Shown: piece after piece, positions 1-7,945 of the stretch
Layout of the letters: each line of letters opens with the position of its first letter
How positions within the stretch are numbered: position 1 is the first letter of the stretch
Assembly: GCF_002705925.1 (NCBI RefSeq)
Contig: NZ_NKRE01000001.1
Location: 79,171 to 143,170 of the forward strand
Length of the DNA: 64,000 nt
Origin: Mycobacterium ostraviense
GTDB lineage: Bacteria > Actinomycetota > Actinomycetes > Mycobacteriales > Mycobacteriaceae
Direction: 5' to 3'
Made by a program: the position numbers and the translations under genes
Notes under the pieces: model-generated
What the model was told of the DNA's origin: nothing
Database searches by the model: none
The model's input: the letters and a program-made list of their open reading frames with translations, nothing else

Positions 1-285
1 CGTCGCCTCCTTCACCCACAGGACCACGCATCGCTTGAGGACATCACGCTCCATCCTCAATTCAGCGACCTCGGCACGCAGCCGCTTGAGCTCGGCGACA
101 TCATCGCCGCTCAACTCACCGTCGCCGTCGCGCTTGGCGCGGGCCTGGGCGACCCAGTTACCCAGCGTCCCCTCGTTGACACCCAGGTCGCGCGCGACCT
201 GAGCGATCGGTTTCCCCGTCTCCTCGACGATCCGGACAGCCCCCTCACGGAACTCCCGGTCGTACTTCATCCGCTTCTCTGGCAT
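1..285 (-). CDS. IS3-family transposase OrfA, N-terminal part
   Basis: The visible 95 residues begin MPEKRMKYDREFREGAVRIV and continue with a helix-turn-helix segment (KPIAQVARDLGVNEGTLGNW) that binds the IS ends, then a leucine-heptad region (AELKRLRAEVAELRMERDVL) that mediates OrfA multimerisation, and end in RCVVLWVKEAT, close to the usual OrfA C-terminus. IS3 elements make the active transposase OrfAB by -1 frameshifting near this point; OrfB with the DDE core would lie outside the window. The ATG is at 283-285. The gene is cut by the window edge, so nothing can be said about activity. Confidence 0.85.
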   Translation of the reverse strand, partial: MPEKRMKYDREFREGAVRIVEETGKPIAQVARDLGVNEGTLGNWVAQARAKRDGDGELSGDDVAELKRLRAEVAELRMERDVLKRCVVLWVKEAT

Positions 286-330
286 CGTGCTCCTCATTGT
301 CGATGCCTCTACGGTTTGGGGGGAACCTCA
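1..330 (-). mobile_element. End of an IS3-family insertion sequence (rest outside window)
   Basis: The stretch carries the first 95 codons of an IS3-type OrfA reading off the left edge of the window. Reading the minus strand, the element appears to begin at 330 with TGAGGTTCCCCCC, a TG-starting tip typical of IS3 ends, about 45 bp ahead of the OrfA start. The boundary is inferred from where the WD40 reading frame loses its family character; the other end, and so the target duplication, is not visible. Confidence 0.7.
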
Positions 331-839
331 TCGCGCTCGCCGACTGGCTGGCCGGTTTCGGCATTCCAGGCAGCTACGCCGGAGTCATCGCCTGCCACTA
401 TGCGCCGCCCGTCGCGGCTGAACGCGACGGCGGTGACGCCATTGGGTGGCTGGAAGGATGTCTCGATGATCTTCAAGGCCCGGTAGTTGTCTTCCAGCAC
501 GCTGCGTAACGGACCGTCATCGGGGGTTGGCGCAAGTCGCTGCGCCGTGACCAGTCCTTGAAAGGCGGTGATGTCCGTCCCTGGACGGCTACGGGCCAGG
601 ATCGACTGAGCTTCGCCGACCAGGCGAAGGCTGGTCGCCTGGCGAGAATTGCGATTCGCCTCTCGCTTTGCCTGGAACGCCATGACGAAGCCGACCACCG
701 CGGCGACCAGAACGATGACGACGGTCACCGCGAGTCCGGCAATGAGCGCCCGCGGACGCTTAGGCTCAGCGACCGCACTCGGGTGTTCAGCGGCGTGCTG
801 CTCTTCACCGGCGACCTGGCGTTCGGTCGTGTCTTCCAC
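309..839 (-). pseudogene. WD40-repeat membrane protein truncated by the IS element
   Basis: A GTG start at 837-839 follows a good ribosome site (AAAGGAG). The protein has a charged N-terminus, one membrane segment at about residues 32-54 (ALIAGLAVTVVIVLVAAVVG), a linker with QATSLRLVGEAQ, and the beginning of a first WD40 blade (GVTAVAFSRDGRRIVAGD). In mycobacterial relatives this linker precedes several WD40 repeats. Here the frame runs into the IS end and stops after GQPVGERDEVPPKP, so nearly the whole propeller is missing. The last residues from about 330 down are IS sequence. The remaining product would be a membrane-anchored stub; function is unknown. Confidence 0.7.
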
Positions 840-988
840 CGAGATCTCCTTTGCAGCAACACCTTTGCAGTGTCGAAGACATCATCCCGGGCCGGCTCCT
901 GCCCTGTGATCCTCCGACGCTATCGGCCGGGATCGGAAGCCGATGCCAACGTTCCGATCCCGACTACTCAGTGTCAGCGGTCGAAGAG

Positions 989-1032
989 TTCTCCAAACAG
1001 AGCCTTTTGATTCTCCAAACAGAGCCTTTTGA
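989..1032. repeat. Two tandem copies of a 22-bp unit
   Basis: Positions 989-1010 and 1011-1032 are identical (unit begins TTCTCCAAACAGAGCC and ends TTTTGA). It lies in the 280-bp gap between the WD40 stub and the secreted-protein gene, in which no other feature is seen. Confidence 0.9.
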
Positions 1033-1117
1033 CCTCTTATCGGCCCAATTCGGATGCCGGCTGCGTCGCCACGCGAGCTGTTCGTCACGGCGGCCAGAGT
1101 CCCCAATGCACCGCGGT

Positions 1118-1633
1118 TCAGACGGGCAATACCGAACTGGACCACCATTGCCACAGTCCGTCGACGCCGGGCCCTGGCAGGTTATTGGTCTCGGATCCCC
1201 CTTGGGCCAAGGCGAACAGCGGACCGGAGTCATTCGTCCACATCACGGCGGCGATGTCGCCTTCAACTTCGCCGCAAGCGATCGAGCCACCGGGCTTGCC
1301 GTCCGGTCGAGTCCAAGAAGCCGGCGTGGAGCCCGATCCAGGGCAGGCGGCGGCCTTGAAGTGGTGTGAGTGGATAGCCTTGAAGAGGTTTTCCAGCGTG
1401 CCGGTATCGCGGAACAGGGTGTAGCGCGCGCCTGTTGGGCCGCCCGGCAGCGAATTTGCCAAACATTCCACCATGGCAATCGCTCCCGGGTCGGCCAACG
1501 GCCCGTCGAGCGAATGGCACGAACTCTCGCTGTACCCCGGCGGCAGCCGGCCCATCAGATCGACAACTGGGTCGGCCCCGGCTGCGGGAGGCGCGGCGAT
1601 GGCGGCCGCTGCGCTGGCGGCCACGACGAGCAC
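1118..1633 (-). CDS. Secreted hypothetical protein
   Basis: From a GTG at 1631-1633 the product is about 171 aa and starts with a hydrophobic Ala/Val-rich signal peptide (LVVAASAAAAIAAPPAAGADP) with an AXA-type cleavage site. The mature part (VVDLMGRLPPGYSESSCHSLDGPL onwards) has four or more cysteines, suggesting disulfides, and ends in WQWWSSSVLPV. I do not recognise the family with certainty; it resembles the small secreted proteins and extracellular serine/threonine-kinase-like domains common in mycobacteria. The same frame stays open to an ATG at 1834, but the extra 67 residues have no signal-peptide character, so the shorter start is preferred. Confidence 0.55.
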   Translation of the reverse strand: MLVVAASAAAAIAAPPAAGADPVVDLMGRLPPGYSESSCHSLDGPLADPGAIAMVECLANSLPGGPTGARYTLFRDTGTLENLFKAIHSHHFKAAACPGSGSTPASWTRPDGKPGGSIACGEVEGDIAAVMWTNDSGPLFALAQGGSETNNLPGPGVDGLWQWWSSSVLPV

Positions 1634-1952
1634 TGCGCGAATCCCAGGAGTTATTGTTCGACGCCCAGACGGGACCCATACAGGGTATTTTGGCCCCGAT
1701 TGACGCAGCTTCGCTTGCTGAGCTTCCTCATTGAGAAAGTGTGCGGCCGCCACCGTTCGTTGCGCGCCACCCGGCTGGCGCTGAATGCAAGTCTTTATCC
1801 TGCAAGGAGTTTCGCTGAGCGCTCGCCAACGCATCCGACGTTTCGTTGGTAGATCCGTTCGCGCTCAGTCGATGTGGTCAGCAAGGCAACGTCACGCGCC
1901 ACGGCTGGCGGCAGCCGCACGCAAACCAGCGGTGTTCAAAAGGCGCTGATCA

Positions 1953-2246
1953 ATGTTCGAATCCGCGCGGCTGTCAGATCACCACGCGCTGCAGGAGTTC
2001 GACGCGATCGACACATCGCGGCGGGGGCACGGTTACGGCGAGCAGCTGCTGCTCGACGCGCTGGGCAAAGCCGTCGCCGCATCGGAAATCGGCGGCGCCC
2101 GGCTCATCGTCGTTGATGCCATCGACCGCGAAGCGCAATCCTTCTACGAGCACTACCACTTCGCGCCCGTCAGGAATCGCGAACGTCGACCGGTAATGAA
2201 GGTGTCCACAGCGGCGAAAGCGCTCAGCGAGCGCTGGCAGGAGTGA
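1953..2246 (+). pseudogene. C-terminal remnant of a GNAT-family acetyltransferase
   Basis: Residues from about 20 on (IDTSRRGHGYGEQLLLDALG) match the acetyl-CoA-binding motif A of GNAT enzymes (R-G-x-G-x-G), followed by ARLIVVDAIDREAQSFYEHY, the usual motif B with the Tyr near the active site. The first half of the fold is absent and the 19 residues upstream look unrelated. This form of GNAT domain is typical of acetyltransferase toxins paired with a DUF1778-type ribbon-helix-helix antitoxin; no such antitoxin gene remains upstream. Probably an inactive toxin relic. Confidence 0.6.
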
Positions 2247-2360
2247 GTGCGGCGGAAGTACGCCCGCCGACATTACAAGCATTGACAATTCCTCGTCATC
2301 TCGGCGGACATCTGAAGGACTGAGCGCCACGCTGATGGCCGCTACCCGAACAGTGACCAG

Positions 2361-2777
2361 TCACTCAGCGGTTGTGAACGGGTTAACTATCCGTACCCCG
2401 GCGTAGTCCTCGTCGGCGCTCAAGTCCTCGGAGAGGACGACATCGCAGCCAAGACAGCGAGCGGCTTCCAGGATTGCGGCGTCCCAATACGAGAGGCGGA
2501 ATCGCCTGCACGTCGCAAAAGCTGCGAGTATGAGCTCAGCTGTGATCGGGGCGACGGGAAACCGCATAAACGAATCCACCAGCCCGACGGCCTGCTCGTG
2601 GGTAATTGGATCCGCCCTGCTGCTGCGCGTTGCCTGAACGTAGAACTCCTGAAGAACCTGAACAGAAACCGCGAGGTCGCGGCCAGCCAGGATTTCGTTC
2701 GCGCGCCTGCCCTTCTCCCGCTCTTGGCGATCGCGCGAGATCGCATACAGCAGGACATTGGTGTCAATGAACCGCAC
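2361..2777 (-). CDS. vapC: VapC-type PIN-domain ribonuclease toxin
   Basis: This 138-aa protein has the PIN layout: an N-terminal acidic motif MRFIDTNVLLYA (Asp5), a conserved Glu in VQVLQEFY (about residue 44), the motif YWDAAILEAA (Asp near residue 100) and a final SEDL (Asp near 117). The four acids form the Mg2+ site of VapC nucleases, which cleave specific tRNA or rRNA. It starts inside the end of the upstream antitoxin gene (14-bp overlap), the usual antitoxin-first operon order. No key residue is missing, so it should be active. The exact paralogue number cannot be given from sequence alone. Confidence 0.88.
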   Translation of the reverse strand: MRFIDTNVLLYAISRDRQEREKGRRANEILAGRDLAVSVQVLQEFYVQATRSSRADPITHEQAVGLVDSFMRFPVAPITAELILAAFATCRRFRLSYWDAAILEAARCLGCDVVLSEDLSADEDYAGVRIVNPFTTAE

Positions 2778-3003
2778 GAGAGTGGACTTCGTCGCGGCTC
2801 AGACGATCAGCGGCGCGAAACCGGCGGATCTCATTCTGGATCTTTCGCTGCTGTTCCTCGAGCCGCGAGAACGCAGCGTCGCGTTCAGCAAGTGCAGTGA
2901 GGTATCCGGCCACCAGGGTGCTTACCGACTGGCCAAGTTCTGCCGCCCGAATCCGTGCCGCCCGGTAGACCTCGTCGGGAACAGCGACGGTAATATTCTT
3001 CAC
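2764..3003 (-). CDS. vapB: VapB-type ribbon-helix-helix antitoxin
   Basis: The 79-aa protein opens with the ribbon-helix-helix pattern MKNITVAVPDEVYRAARIRA, the DNA-binding strand and helix of CopG/MetJ-type antitoxins, followed by SVSTLVAGYLTAL and a charged C-terminal helix that would wrap VapC. The start is GTG at 3001-3003. It overlaps vapC by 14 bp, so the two are cotranslated. CACAGT boxes at and just before the start codon are good candidates for its autoregulatory operator. Confidence 0.85.
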   Translation of the reverse strand: MKNITVAVPDEVYRAARIRAAELGQSVSTLVAGYLTALAERDAAFSRLEEQQRKIQNEIRRFRAADRLSRDEVHSRAVH

Positions 3004-3029
3004 AGTTCCACATTATCACAGTAACTGTG
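3001..3029 (-). promoter_or_regulatory. Candidate vapBC operator with CACAGT boxes
   Basis: Positions 3017-3029 read CACAGTAACTGTG, a perfect inverted repeat of CACAGT around one central base, and a third CACAGT occupies 3001-3006 over the vapB start codon. Ribbon-helix-helix antitoxins bind short inverted repeats in this position. Function is inferred from location. The rest of the gap up to 3196 shows nothing else. Confidence 0.5.
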
Positions 3030-3196
3030 GGACATACCGATGGCTTTCGGCAATGCGTCGTCGCTACCGGGTCAGGGTGCACGTCCCCGGCGTCGCGCGT
3101 GACGCCGGTGCGCGAGGTACCAGACGCAGGTACGGGCGCTCGCTGATGCCGCCCGCCCGAGAGTTGCCGCCGAGTCAGACCCGGCATCATGTCGAT

Positions 3197-4846
3197 ATGT
3201 CACTATCTGAGACCGCGCTGCTCACTGCGGCCGGCGATCGCGTCTACGGCCGGGGCGAGGACTATGTCCGCTATGTCCGAGGCCTCCGGATCACCGCCGA
3301 CAAGGCCTACGCCTCGGTCCAGGCCAAGCAGGTCTACTCCGTGGAACTCGACTGGTCCGGTCCGCAACCTGATGGTTTCTGCACGTGCCCGCACGCCGCC
3401 GACGGTCACTTCTGCAAGCACCTGGTCGCGGTCGGACTCGCCGTGATCGACGGCGGAGCCGTCGGCGACGCCACTCAGGTGGCATCGGCACTGGAAGCGA
3501 CCGTGCAAGCGATGAAGGTCGACGAGCTTCGCGAACTCGTCATGACCCTGGCCCGCCGCGACGGAGAAGTGCGCCGAATGCTGGAGGTTCGTGCCTCGGC
3601 CGCATCCGGTGACCACACGATCGCGAAAGCCGATTTCGAAGCGTATGTGCGAAACGCCCTGGAATTCCGCGGGTTTGTCGATTACCGGGAATCCTTCGGA
3701 GTCGCGGAGGCGGCCAGTCGAATGCTCGACGAGCTTGAGAACCATCTGAAGGCAGGGGCTGCCGAAATCGTGCGCCCGGCCCTGCTGTGCGCGGTGACCC
3801 TGCTGCGCACGATCACCGAGCATGCTGACGACTCGTCGGGGGCGATCAGCGGTGAATGCGAGCGGGCCGCCGACCTGTACGCGCAGGCATGTCGCCTGGG
3901 TAATCCAGACCCGGCCGAACTCGCACGGTGGCTGGCGACTTTCCGTGCCACCTCTCCGGGATGGCCGACGCTGCTGCTCGCGGATTTCGTCGACGCGTTC
4001 GACGAAAATGCGCTCGCGATCTACCGCGCGACGGTCGCGGATTTGGACCGTCAATGCGCAGGTCGCGACCACTGGAGCCGGTTTGAAGTCGACGCCATGT
4101 TGCTGGAGCTCGCCGATCACGACAGCGATGTCGATCGAGCTGTCGACCTGCTGACCCAACGGGAGCACCCGCAGTATGGGGCGATCGTCGCTCGCTTGCG
4201 GGAAGCCGGCCGTGACGATGAGGTAGTGAACTGGATCGATCGGGCGGTTGCCGAAGGGCGAAGCAGCAGTCGAGGCAGCGGTAATGGCTATTGGCTGAGC
4301 CCGTGCGACGTCGCCGACACGTACCGGGAAATCGGCCGCATTGACGATGCGATCGCCGTTCTGCGTGCCGATTTCGTCCGGCAACCTTCCGTCCACGCCT
4401 ATCGGTCGCTGCTGGACTTTGCCGCCACGATCGATCGCGCCGACACCGAACGCGCCTGGGCAATCGACCACGCGCGAGAACTGGCTGGTGGCCCCGGCGC
4501 GGGAGCGGTCCTGGTCCAGCTCTCGCTGAGTGAGGGAGACGTTGACGCCGCCTGGCAGGCCGCCGACCGCTACGGTCCCGGATGGGCATGGCAGGAACTC
4601 GCTACCCAAGGCGCCGAGGCTCGGCCGGTAGCCGCCGCAGATCTATACCGGCCGCAGCTCGAGAACGACCTGCGGCATCCCAACGCCAAGCTCTACCCGG
4701 GCATTGCTGCGACGCTGGCAACGATGGCCAAGCTGTATGAAAGAGGCGGCCGCAGTGCTGATTTCGCGTTGTACATCGCCAAGGTCCGGCAAGAGTACGC
4801 CAGGCGCCCCTCGCTGATGAAGGCGCTCCAGGCGAAGGGGCTCTGA
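3197..4846 (+). CDS. SWIM zinc-finger protein
   Basis: The preferred start ATG at 3197 gives 549 aa beginning MSLSETALLTAAGD; the frame is open from 3053 but the added residues look non-native. Residues about 55-80 contain the SWIM pattern (CTCPHAADGHFCKHLVAVGL: C-x-C ... C-x-H), a small zinc-binding fold used for DNA or protein contacts. The remainder is helical and Ala/Asp rich, with repeated features such as EARELAG and AWQAADRYGPGW that suggest a TPR-like solenoid. A second SWIM domain in this window is fused to an SNF2 helicase at 38674, and stand-alone SWIM proteins often partner such helicases. Specific function unknown. Confidence 0.8.
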   Translation: MSLSETALLTAAGDRVYGRGEDYVRYVRGLRITADKAYASVQAKQVYSVELDWSGPQPDGFCTCPHAADGHFCKHLVAVGLAVIDGGAVGDATQVASALEATVQAMKVDELRELVMTLARRDGEVRRMLEVRASAASGDHTIAKADFEAYVRNALEFRGFVDYRESFGVAEAASRMLDELENHLKAGAAEIVRPALLCAVTLLRTITEHADDSSGAISGECERAADLYAQACRLGNPDPAELARWLATFRATSPGWPTLLLADFVDAFDENALAIYRATVADLDRQCAGRDHWSRFEVDAMLLELADHDSDVDRAVDLLTQREHPQYGAIVARLREAGRDDEVVNWIDRAVAEGRSSSRGSGNGYWLSPCDVADTYREIGRIDDAIAVLRADFVRQPSVHAYRSLLDFAATIDRADTERAWAIDHARELAGGPGAGAVLVQLSLSEGDVDAAWQAADRYGPGWAWQELATQGAEARPVAAADLYRPQLENDLRHPNAKLYPGIAATLATMAKLYERGGRSADFALYIAKVRQEYARRPSLMKALQAKGL

Positions 4847-4889
4847 GCGACCTCACTGGCTGGACCAGCGTGTGAGAAGTACTGGCTGC

Positions 4890-5290
4890 GTCGACCCCGC
4901 CTGGGTAGGGGCGCGTTTCGATCCAGCGAAGTTGCGCCCGGGTGCGCGCGAGTTGCGGAGTGGCAACAGGAGGCGCTCCGCATCGTAATGGGTGCCATCC
5001 AGGAGGGACCGGTTCTGGTAGAGGCGTGTCCAGGTGCCGGTAAGACGCGCTTTGCCCTGGAAGTCGCGTACCAGCTGGTTTGTGCCTTCAGGGAAAAGGA
5101 CCGCAACTTCGTAGACGCCCTCATCGCCCAACGGCCTGGTTGACCCGGAGGTGATTGCCGCCCGCGTCGCCACCGTTCCAGGGCGCTATGCCTCAAGCAT
5201 CGAGGGCGAGCGTGCGACCTCATGGCTCGCGCACCGGACGCAGTCCTATCAACGACGGTCACGTCGGCAGCGGAGACGGCTGAAGAAACG
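4890..5290 (+). pseudogene. Frameshifted remnant of a superfamily II helicase gene
   Basis: Frame-by-frame translation gives VDPAWVGARFDPAKLRPG from about 4890, then after a one-base shift near 4957 WQQEALRIVMGAIQEG and VLVEACPGAGKTRFALEVAY. The last segment is a Walker A motif (GAGKT) in the context of DEAD/DEAH-type helicases. The frame stops at about 5144; a further readable stretch (DPEVIAARVATVPGRYASS) follows in another frame. Only the N-terminal portion of a helicase domain remains, and there is no uninterrupted gene. It lies directly upstream of the decayed TOTE module. Confidence 0.6.
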
Positions 5291-5296
5291 GTCGGG

Positions 5297-5422
5297 ATGA
5301 CAACAGTAATGACGGAGCACAAAGACGATCTCGCCTGCGTGGTGGGATGCCTGGCCAGCCATGAGCGGCGTCGGCATTGGGGTTTCGCTTCCGAATACCA
5401 TGTGAGGAGGGCCGGCCAATAG
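5297..5422 (+). pseudogene. Remnant of an island-type HTH antitoxin
   Basis: The short frame MTTVMTEHKDDLACVVGCLA SHERRR aligns by eye with residues 8-35 of the HTH protein at 7408 (FIPEDPDELASVVGFLATHE RLRG). After about 28 residues similarity ends and the frame closes. The helix-turn-helix domain and the following PIN gene are gone. It shows that a second copy of the same three-gene module once stood here, with the HTH gene and the primase gene now brought together by a deletion. Confidence 0.55.
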
Positions 5423-5423
5423 C

Positions 5424-6148
5424 GCCACCGAACAATGTCCTGGTGAACTAGATACGTTGCGCGCGGACAACGTGCGGTTGCGGCGTTTGTTGAGATTGAG
5501 CGAGGAGCAGGCGCGCGCAGCTGCCCGTGATCAGGCGACGCTGACCGGTGCGCCACAATCTCCGGTGAGCATGGCCTCGAGTCCCGCCGATAAGGTGCGG
5601 TTCTTCTTGGGTCTGTTTCGTTGTCGCAGTGATGTTTACGCGCTGCGCCGGGAGAATCGGCGGGATGGCCGATCGGGATGGATGCCCGCGATCAAAGGCT
5701 ACTGGCGTAAGGGCATGAACCGGGCTGACGCGCCGCACCTGCCGCTGACCCCAGATACCGTCGACGCCCACCTACGAGGCGAAGTCCACATCGGTTTGTA
5801 TCCACTCGCCGATGACGATGCATGTTGGTGGGTGGCGGCCAACTTCGACAAAGAAGCGGCGATGCTCGACGCGCGCGGCTTTCCGCCAAAGACGTGACGG
5901 CGCTGGCCCGCCAGCAGCCCGATCCGCAGTTCGGCCACAACGTGCGCCGATTGCAGCTGCCGACCTCATCGAAAATTGTTCCTCGCCCGGCGGCGATCGT
6001 CCGCGCGACGTTTGCGTCTCGCATCACCCTGACTGCCAATGACCTTGGCCGAGCCATGATCTCAGCCGTCAAGCATGGCGCGTCCATTCGCAACCCGGAA
6101 TTCGATGCGCGCCAACGCGTTCGACGAAGCACCTGGGACACCCCGCGT
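5424..6148 (+). pseudogene. Decayed copy of the TOTE-type primase-helicase
   Basis: From about 5430 the translation (PGELDTLRADNVRLRRLL, then SPADKVRFFLGLFRCRSDVY) tracks residues 10-155 of the intact protein at 8761 closely. Four lesions are visible. The start codon is lost. The first catalytic acid of the primase motif ADFD is replaced (AANFD, codon AAC at 5841-5843). About 370 bp are deleted after MLDA, removing the remaining primase motifs and shifting the frame. The match ends at STWDTPR near 6148, so the whole helicase half is missing. It resumes after the deletion in the frame reading DVTALARQQPDPQFGHNVRR. Clearly non-functional. Confidence 0.85.
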
Positions 6149-6180
6149 CCCAGTGCGGCGCTCTGCGTCGACTCCCGGGA

Positions 6181-6212
6181 ATCAGCTTTAGCTGATATCA
6201 GCTAAGGCTGAT
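6181..6212. promoter_or_regulatory. 32-bp palindrome, candidate operator of the higBA-type pair
   Basis: Positions 6188-6205 read TTAGCTGATATCAGCTAA, a perfect 18-bp palindrome. Extending outward, 15 of 16 positions on each side pair from 6181 to 6212. It ends 12 bp before the toxin start. XRE antitoxins such as the one at 6631 dimerise on palindromes of this kind, so autoregulation is the likely role. Confidence 0.65.
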
Positions 6213-6223
6213 CGTATCTCGTT

Positions 6224-6634
6224 GTGCGGAAATGGGAGGTCGATCTGACCCTCATTGAAGCGTGGATCGACAGCCTCGATGACGAGCAATACGACAACGT
6301 GATTGCGGCTCTTGAGCAATTGGAGGAACACGGACCGGTCACGCGCCGACCGTTCGTGGACACCCTCGAAGGATCAGAGCACCCGAACATGAAGGAGCTT
6401 CGGCCTCGCGCCACGAAAGGCGGAGCTCACATACGAGTGCTCTTCGCCTTCGACATCCAGTAGCGAGCGATCTTGCTGGCCGCTGGAGACAAGGCAGGAA
6501 ATTGGACGAAGTGGCATGCGACGAACATCCCCATCGCCGATCGCCTGTTCACCGAACACCAAGAGAGGCTACTGAAGGAGGCTGAAGCGGCCAACGCCGC
6601 CAAGCTTAAGACAAGAAAGGGGAAGAAACGATGA
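6224..6634 (+). pseudogene. HigB/RelE-type toxin interrupted by an amber codon
   Basis: From GTG at 6224 the frame encodes 79 residues (VDLTLIEAWIDSLDDEQYDN ... KELRPRATKGGAHIRVLFAF DIQ) and hits TAG at 6461-6463. The same frame then continues RAILLAAGDKAGNWTKWHAT NIPIADRLFTEHQERL to a TGA at 6632-6634, which is exactly the C-terminal half of phage Gp49/HigB-like RelE-fold toxins, including the basic and aromatic residues needed for ribosome-dependent mRNA cleavage. A single nonsense change therefore removes the active-site half. The full frame would be 136 aa and overlap the antitoxin start by 4 bp. Either an inactivated toxin or, less likely, readthrough or an assembly error. Confidence 0.75.
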
Positions 6635-6939
6635 CCACGCTCGATGATCTTCGACGTCGCCGTCCAGGCAACCGCGCCCGCATTGACGCAATCAAGGACG
6701 AGATGGATCGCGAGGTTGCGCAGTACCGTCTCCGTGAGCTGCGCGAAGACGCTGGTTACACCCAAACCTCCCTCGCAGCAGCCATCGGTGTGGGACAGAA
6801 CCGCGTTTCCCAGATGGAGCACGGCAATCTGGGCACCAGCCGCATCGATACCCTCCGCAAGTACGTCGAGGCCACAGGCGGCGAGTTGGAGGTCGCGGTG
6901 AAGCGTCCCGACGGGTCTCGCGTCTTGCTGAGCCTCTAG
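6631..6939 (+). CDS. XRE-family HigA-type antitoxin
   Basis: The 102-aa protein has an N-terminal dimerisation helix, then a helix-turn-helix (AGYTQTSLAAAIGVGQNRVS, residues about 47-66) and a C-terminal strand region (GGELEVAVKRPDGSRVLL) typical of HigA antitoxins encoded behind Gp49-type toxins. Its ATG overlaps the end of the toxin frame (ATGA), so it was translationally coupled to it. It is intact although its toxin is broken; it may persist as a repressor acting at the palindrome at 6181-6212. From 6940 to 7112 no feature is seen. Confidence 0.85.
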   Translation: MTTLDDLRRRRPGNRARIDAIKDEMDREVAQYRLRELREDAGYTQTSLAAAIGVGQNRVSQMEHGNLGTSRIDTLRKYVEATGGELEVAVKRPDGSRVLLSL

Positions 6940-7112
6940 CATCCGCCAACGCGGACACAGAGCGACGACGGGGCCACGCCGCGGTAGACGGCCTCTCATC
7001 GCGGTGCGGCCTATGAACATGTACGAAACGGCGGCTAACGCTGGCCGGTTGGGGTACGGGTACCGGCCCTCTTTGTGTACCGACAGAGAGGTAATAACCA
7101 CCTCTGACCTGC

Positions 7113-7156
7113 GTCGGGCTGACAGGATTTGAACCTGCGACCACTTGACCCCCAGT
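7113..7156. repeat. Left attachment repeat: 44-bp copy of the tRNA-Pro 3' end
   Basis: These 44 bases are identical to 11375-11418, which is the 3' part of the tRNA-Pro(GGG) gene from the anticodon loop to the discriminator base. Beyond 7156 the sequence diverges from the tRNA (AAATAGC instead of CAAGTGC), so this is only a fragment. Such a duplicated tRNA end is the usual scar of site-specific integration. Confidence 0.9.
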
Positions 7157-7363
7157 AAATAGCGGGAAGGCATTTTCGCAGGTCAACGCCTGCGGTCGGT
7201 CGCTGCGGCCGCGTGCATCACGTGCACAGACGCGCAGGTCGTTGAGCATCGCGCATGTCGTGTGGTCCCAGAATGGTCCCCGGTGAAGGCGCGGTCCTGC
7301 CGCCTCTGGGGGTGCCGGGAGCTCAGTGCCGGCGACGATGCACCCCCTTTTGCGGTATTATTC

Positions 7364-7380
7364 GAACGTTCCGAATGTTC
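7364..7380. promoter_or_regulatory. Inverted repeat upstream of the HTH/PIN pair
   Basis: GAACGTTCCGAATGTTC is a near-palindrome (arms GAACNTTC / GAANGTTC around one base) about 28 bp upstream of the HTH gene start. The same arms recur at 7946-7961, so it is a likely operator for the HTH protein. Confidence 0.55.
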
Positions 7381-7407
7381 TTTCGGATAGTGCAGATAGG
7401 AGCGGAC

Positions 7408-7944
7408 GTGAGCGCCGAAGCCGCAGAGGCAGCCACCTTCATCCCGGAGGACCCCGACGAGTTGGCGTCGGTTGTCGGGTTTCTCGCTACCCATGAACGC
7501 CTCCGCGGAACGGCGGCATCGCCCAGTTACGCCCTCGTGGGGATCGGTGAACATGACCGCATCGAGTTGCCTCGTTCAGTGCACCAAGCATTGACCAAGG
7601 TTGTCGCGGCGTTACATGCCGGCAAGGCCGTCACCATTGCGCCGCAGACGATGAAGTTGACCACCCAGCAAGCTGCAGACCTGTTGGGCGTCAGCCGCCC
7701 GACGGTGGTCCGCCTGATCAGCGACGGTACGTTACCGGCTGAGCGGATCGGCAATCGCCACCGACTGTTGCTCGACGACGTTCTGGCTTATCGCGAACAG
7801 CGCCGCAATCGCCAGTACGAGGCGCTGACGGCCACAGTGGTCGACATCGACGCTGAGGACGACCCGGAAGTCGTTCGCCAGCGGCTTCGCGAAGCGCGCC
7901 GAGCCGTCGCCGAACGGCGCCGGGCCAAGGCCGCCACGCGCTGA
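7408..7944 (+). CDS. HTH (excisionase/MerR-fold) protein, likely antitoxin of the PIN gene
   Basis: A GTG at 7408 preceded by AGATAGGAG gives 178 aa; the frame is open from 7255 but that extension crosses the promoter. Residues about 81-130 (TTQQAADLLGVSRPTVVRLI, then SDGTLPAERIGNRHRLLLDD) form the winged HTH of the excisionase family. The N-terminal 60 residues (PDELASVVGFLATHERLR) and a basic C-terminal helix flank it. Such proteins are found upstream of PIN-domain nucleases in actinobacteria and act as antitoxin and repressor, although an excisionase role for the island is also possible. Inverted repeats lie before the gene and over the start of the next. Confidence 0.75.
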   Translation: MSAEAAEAATFIPEDPDELASVVGFLATHERLRGTAASPSYALVGIGEHDRIELPRSVHQALTKVVAALHAGKAVTIAPQTMKLTTQQAADLLGVSRPTVVRLISDGTLPAERIGNRHRLLLDDVLAYREQRRNRQYEALTATVVDIDAEDDPEVVRQRLREARRAVAERRRAKAATR

Positions 7945-7945
7945 C

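Noticed and set aside
3203..4609. 468-aa minus-strand frame
   Set aside because: Antisense shadow of the SWIM gene; high-GC codon structure explains the long opening.
7113..7156. A second tRNA-Pro gene
   Set aside because: Only the 3' half is present; acceptor 5' strand and D arm are missing.
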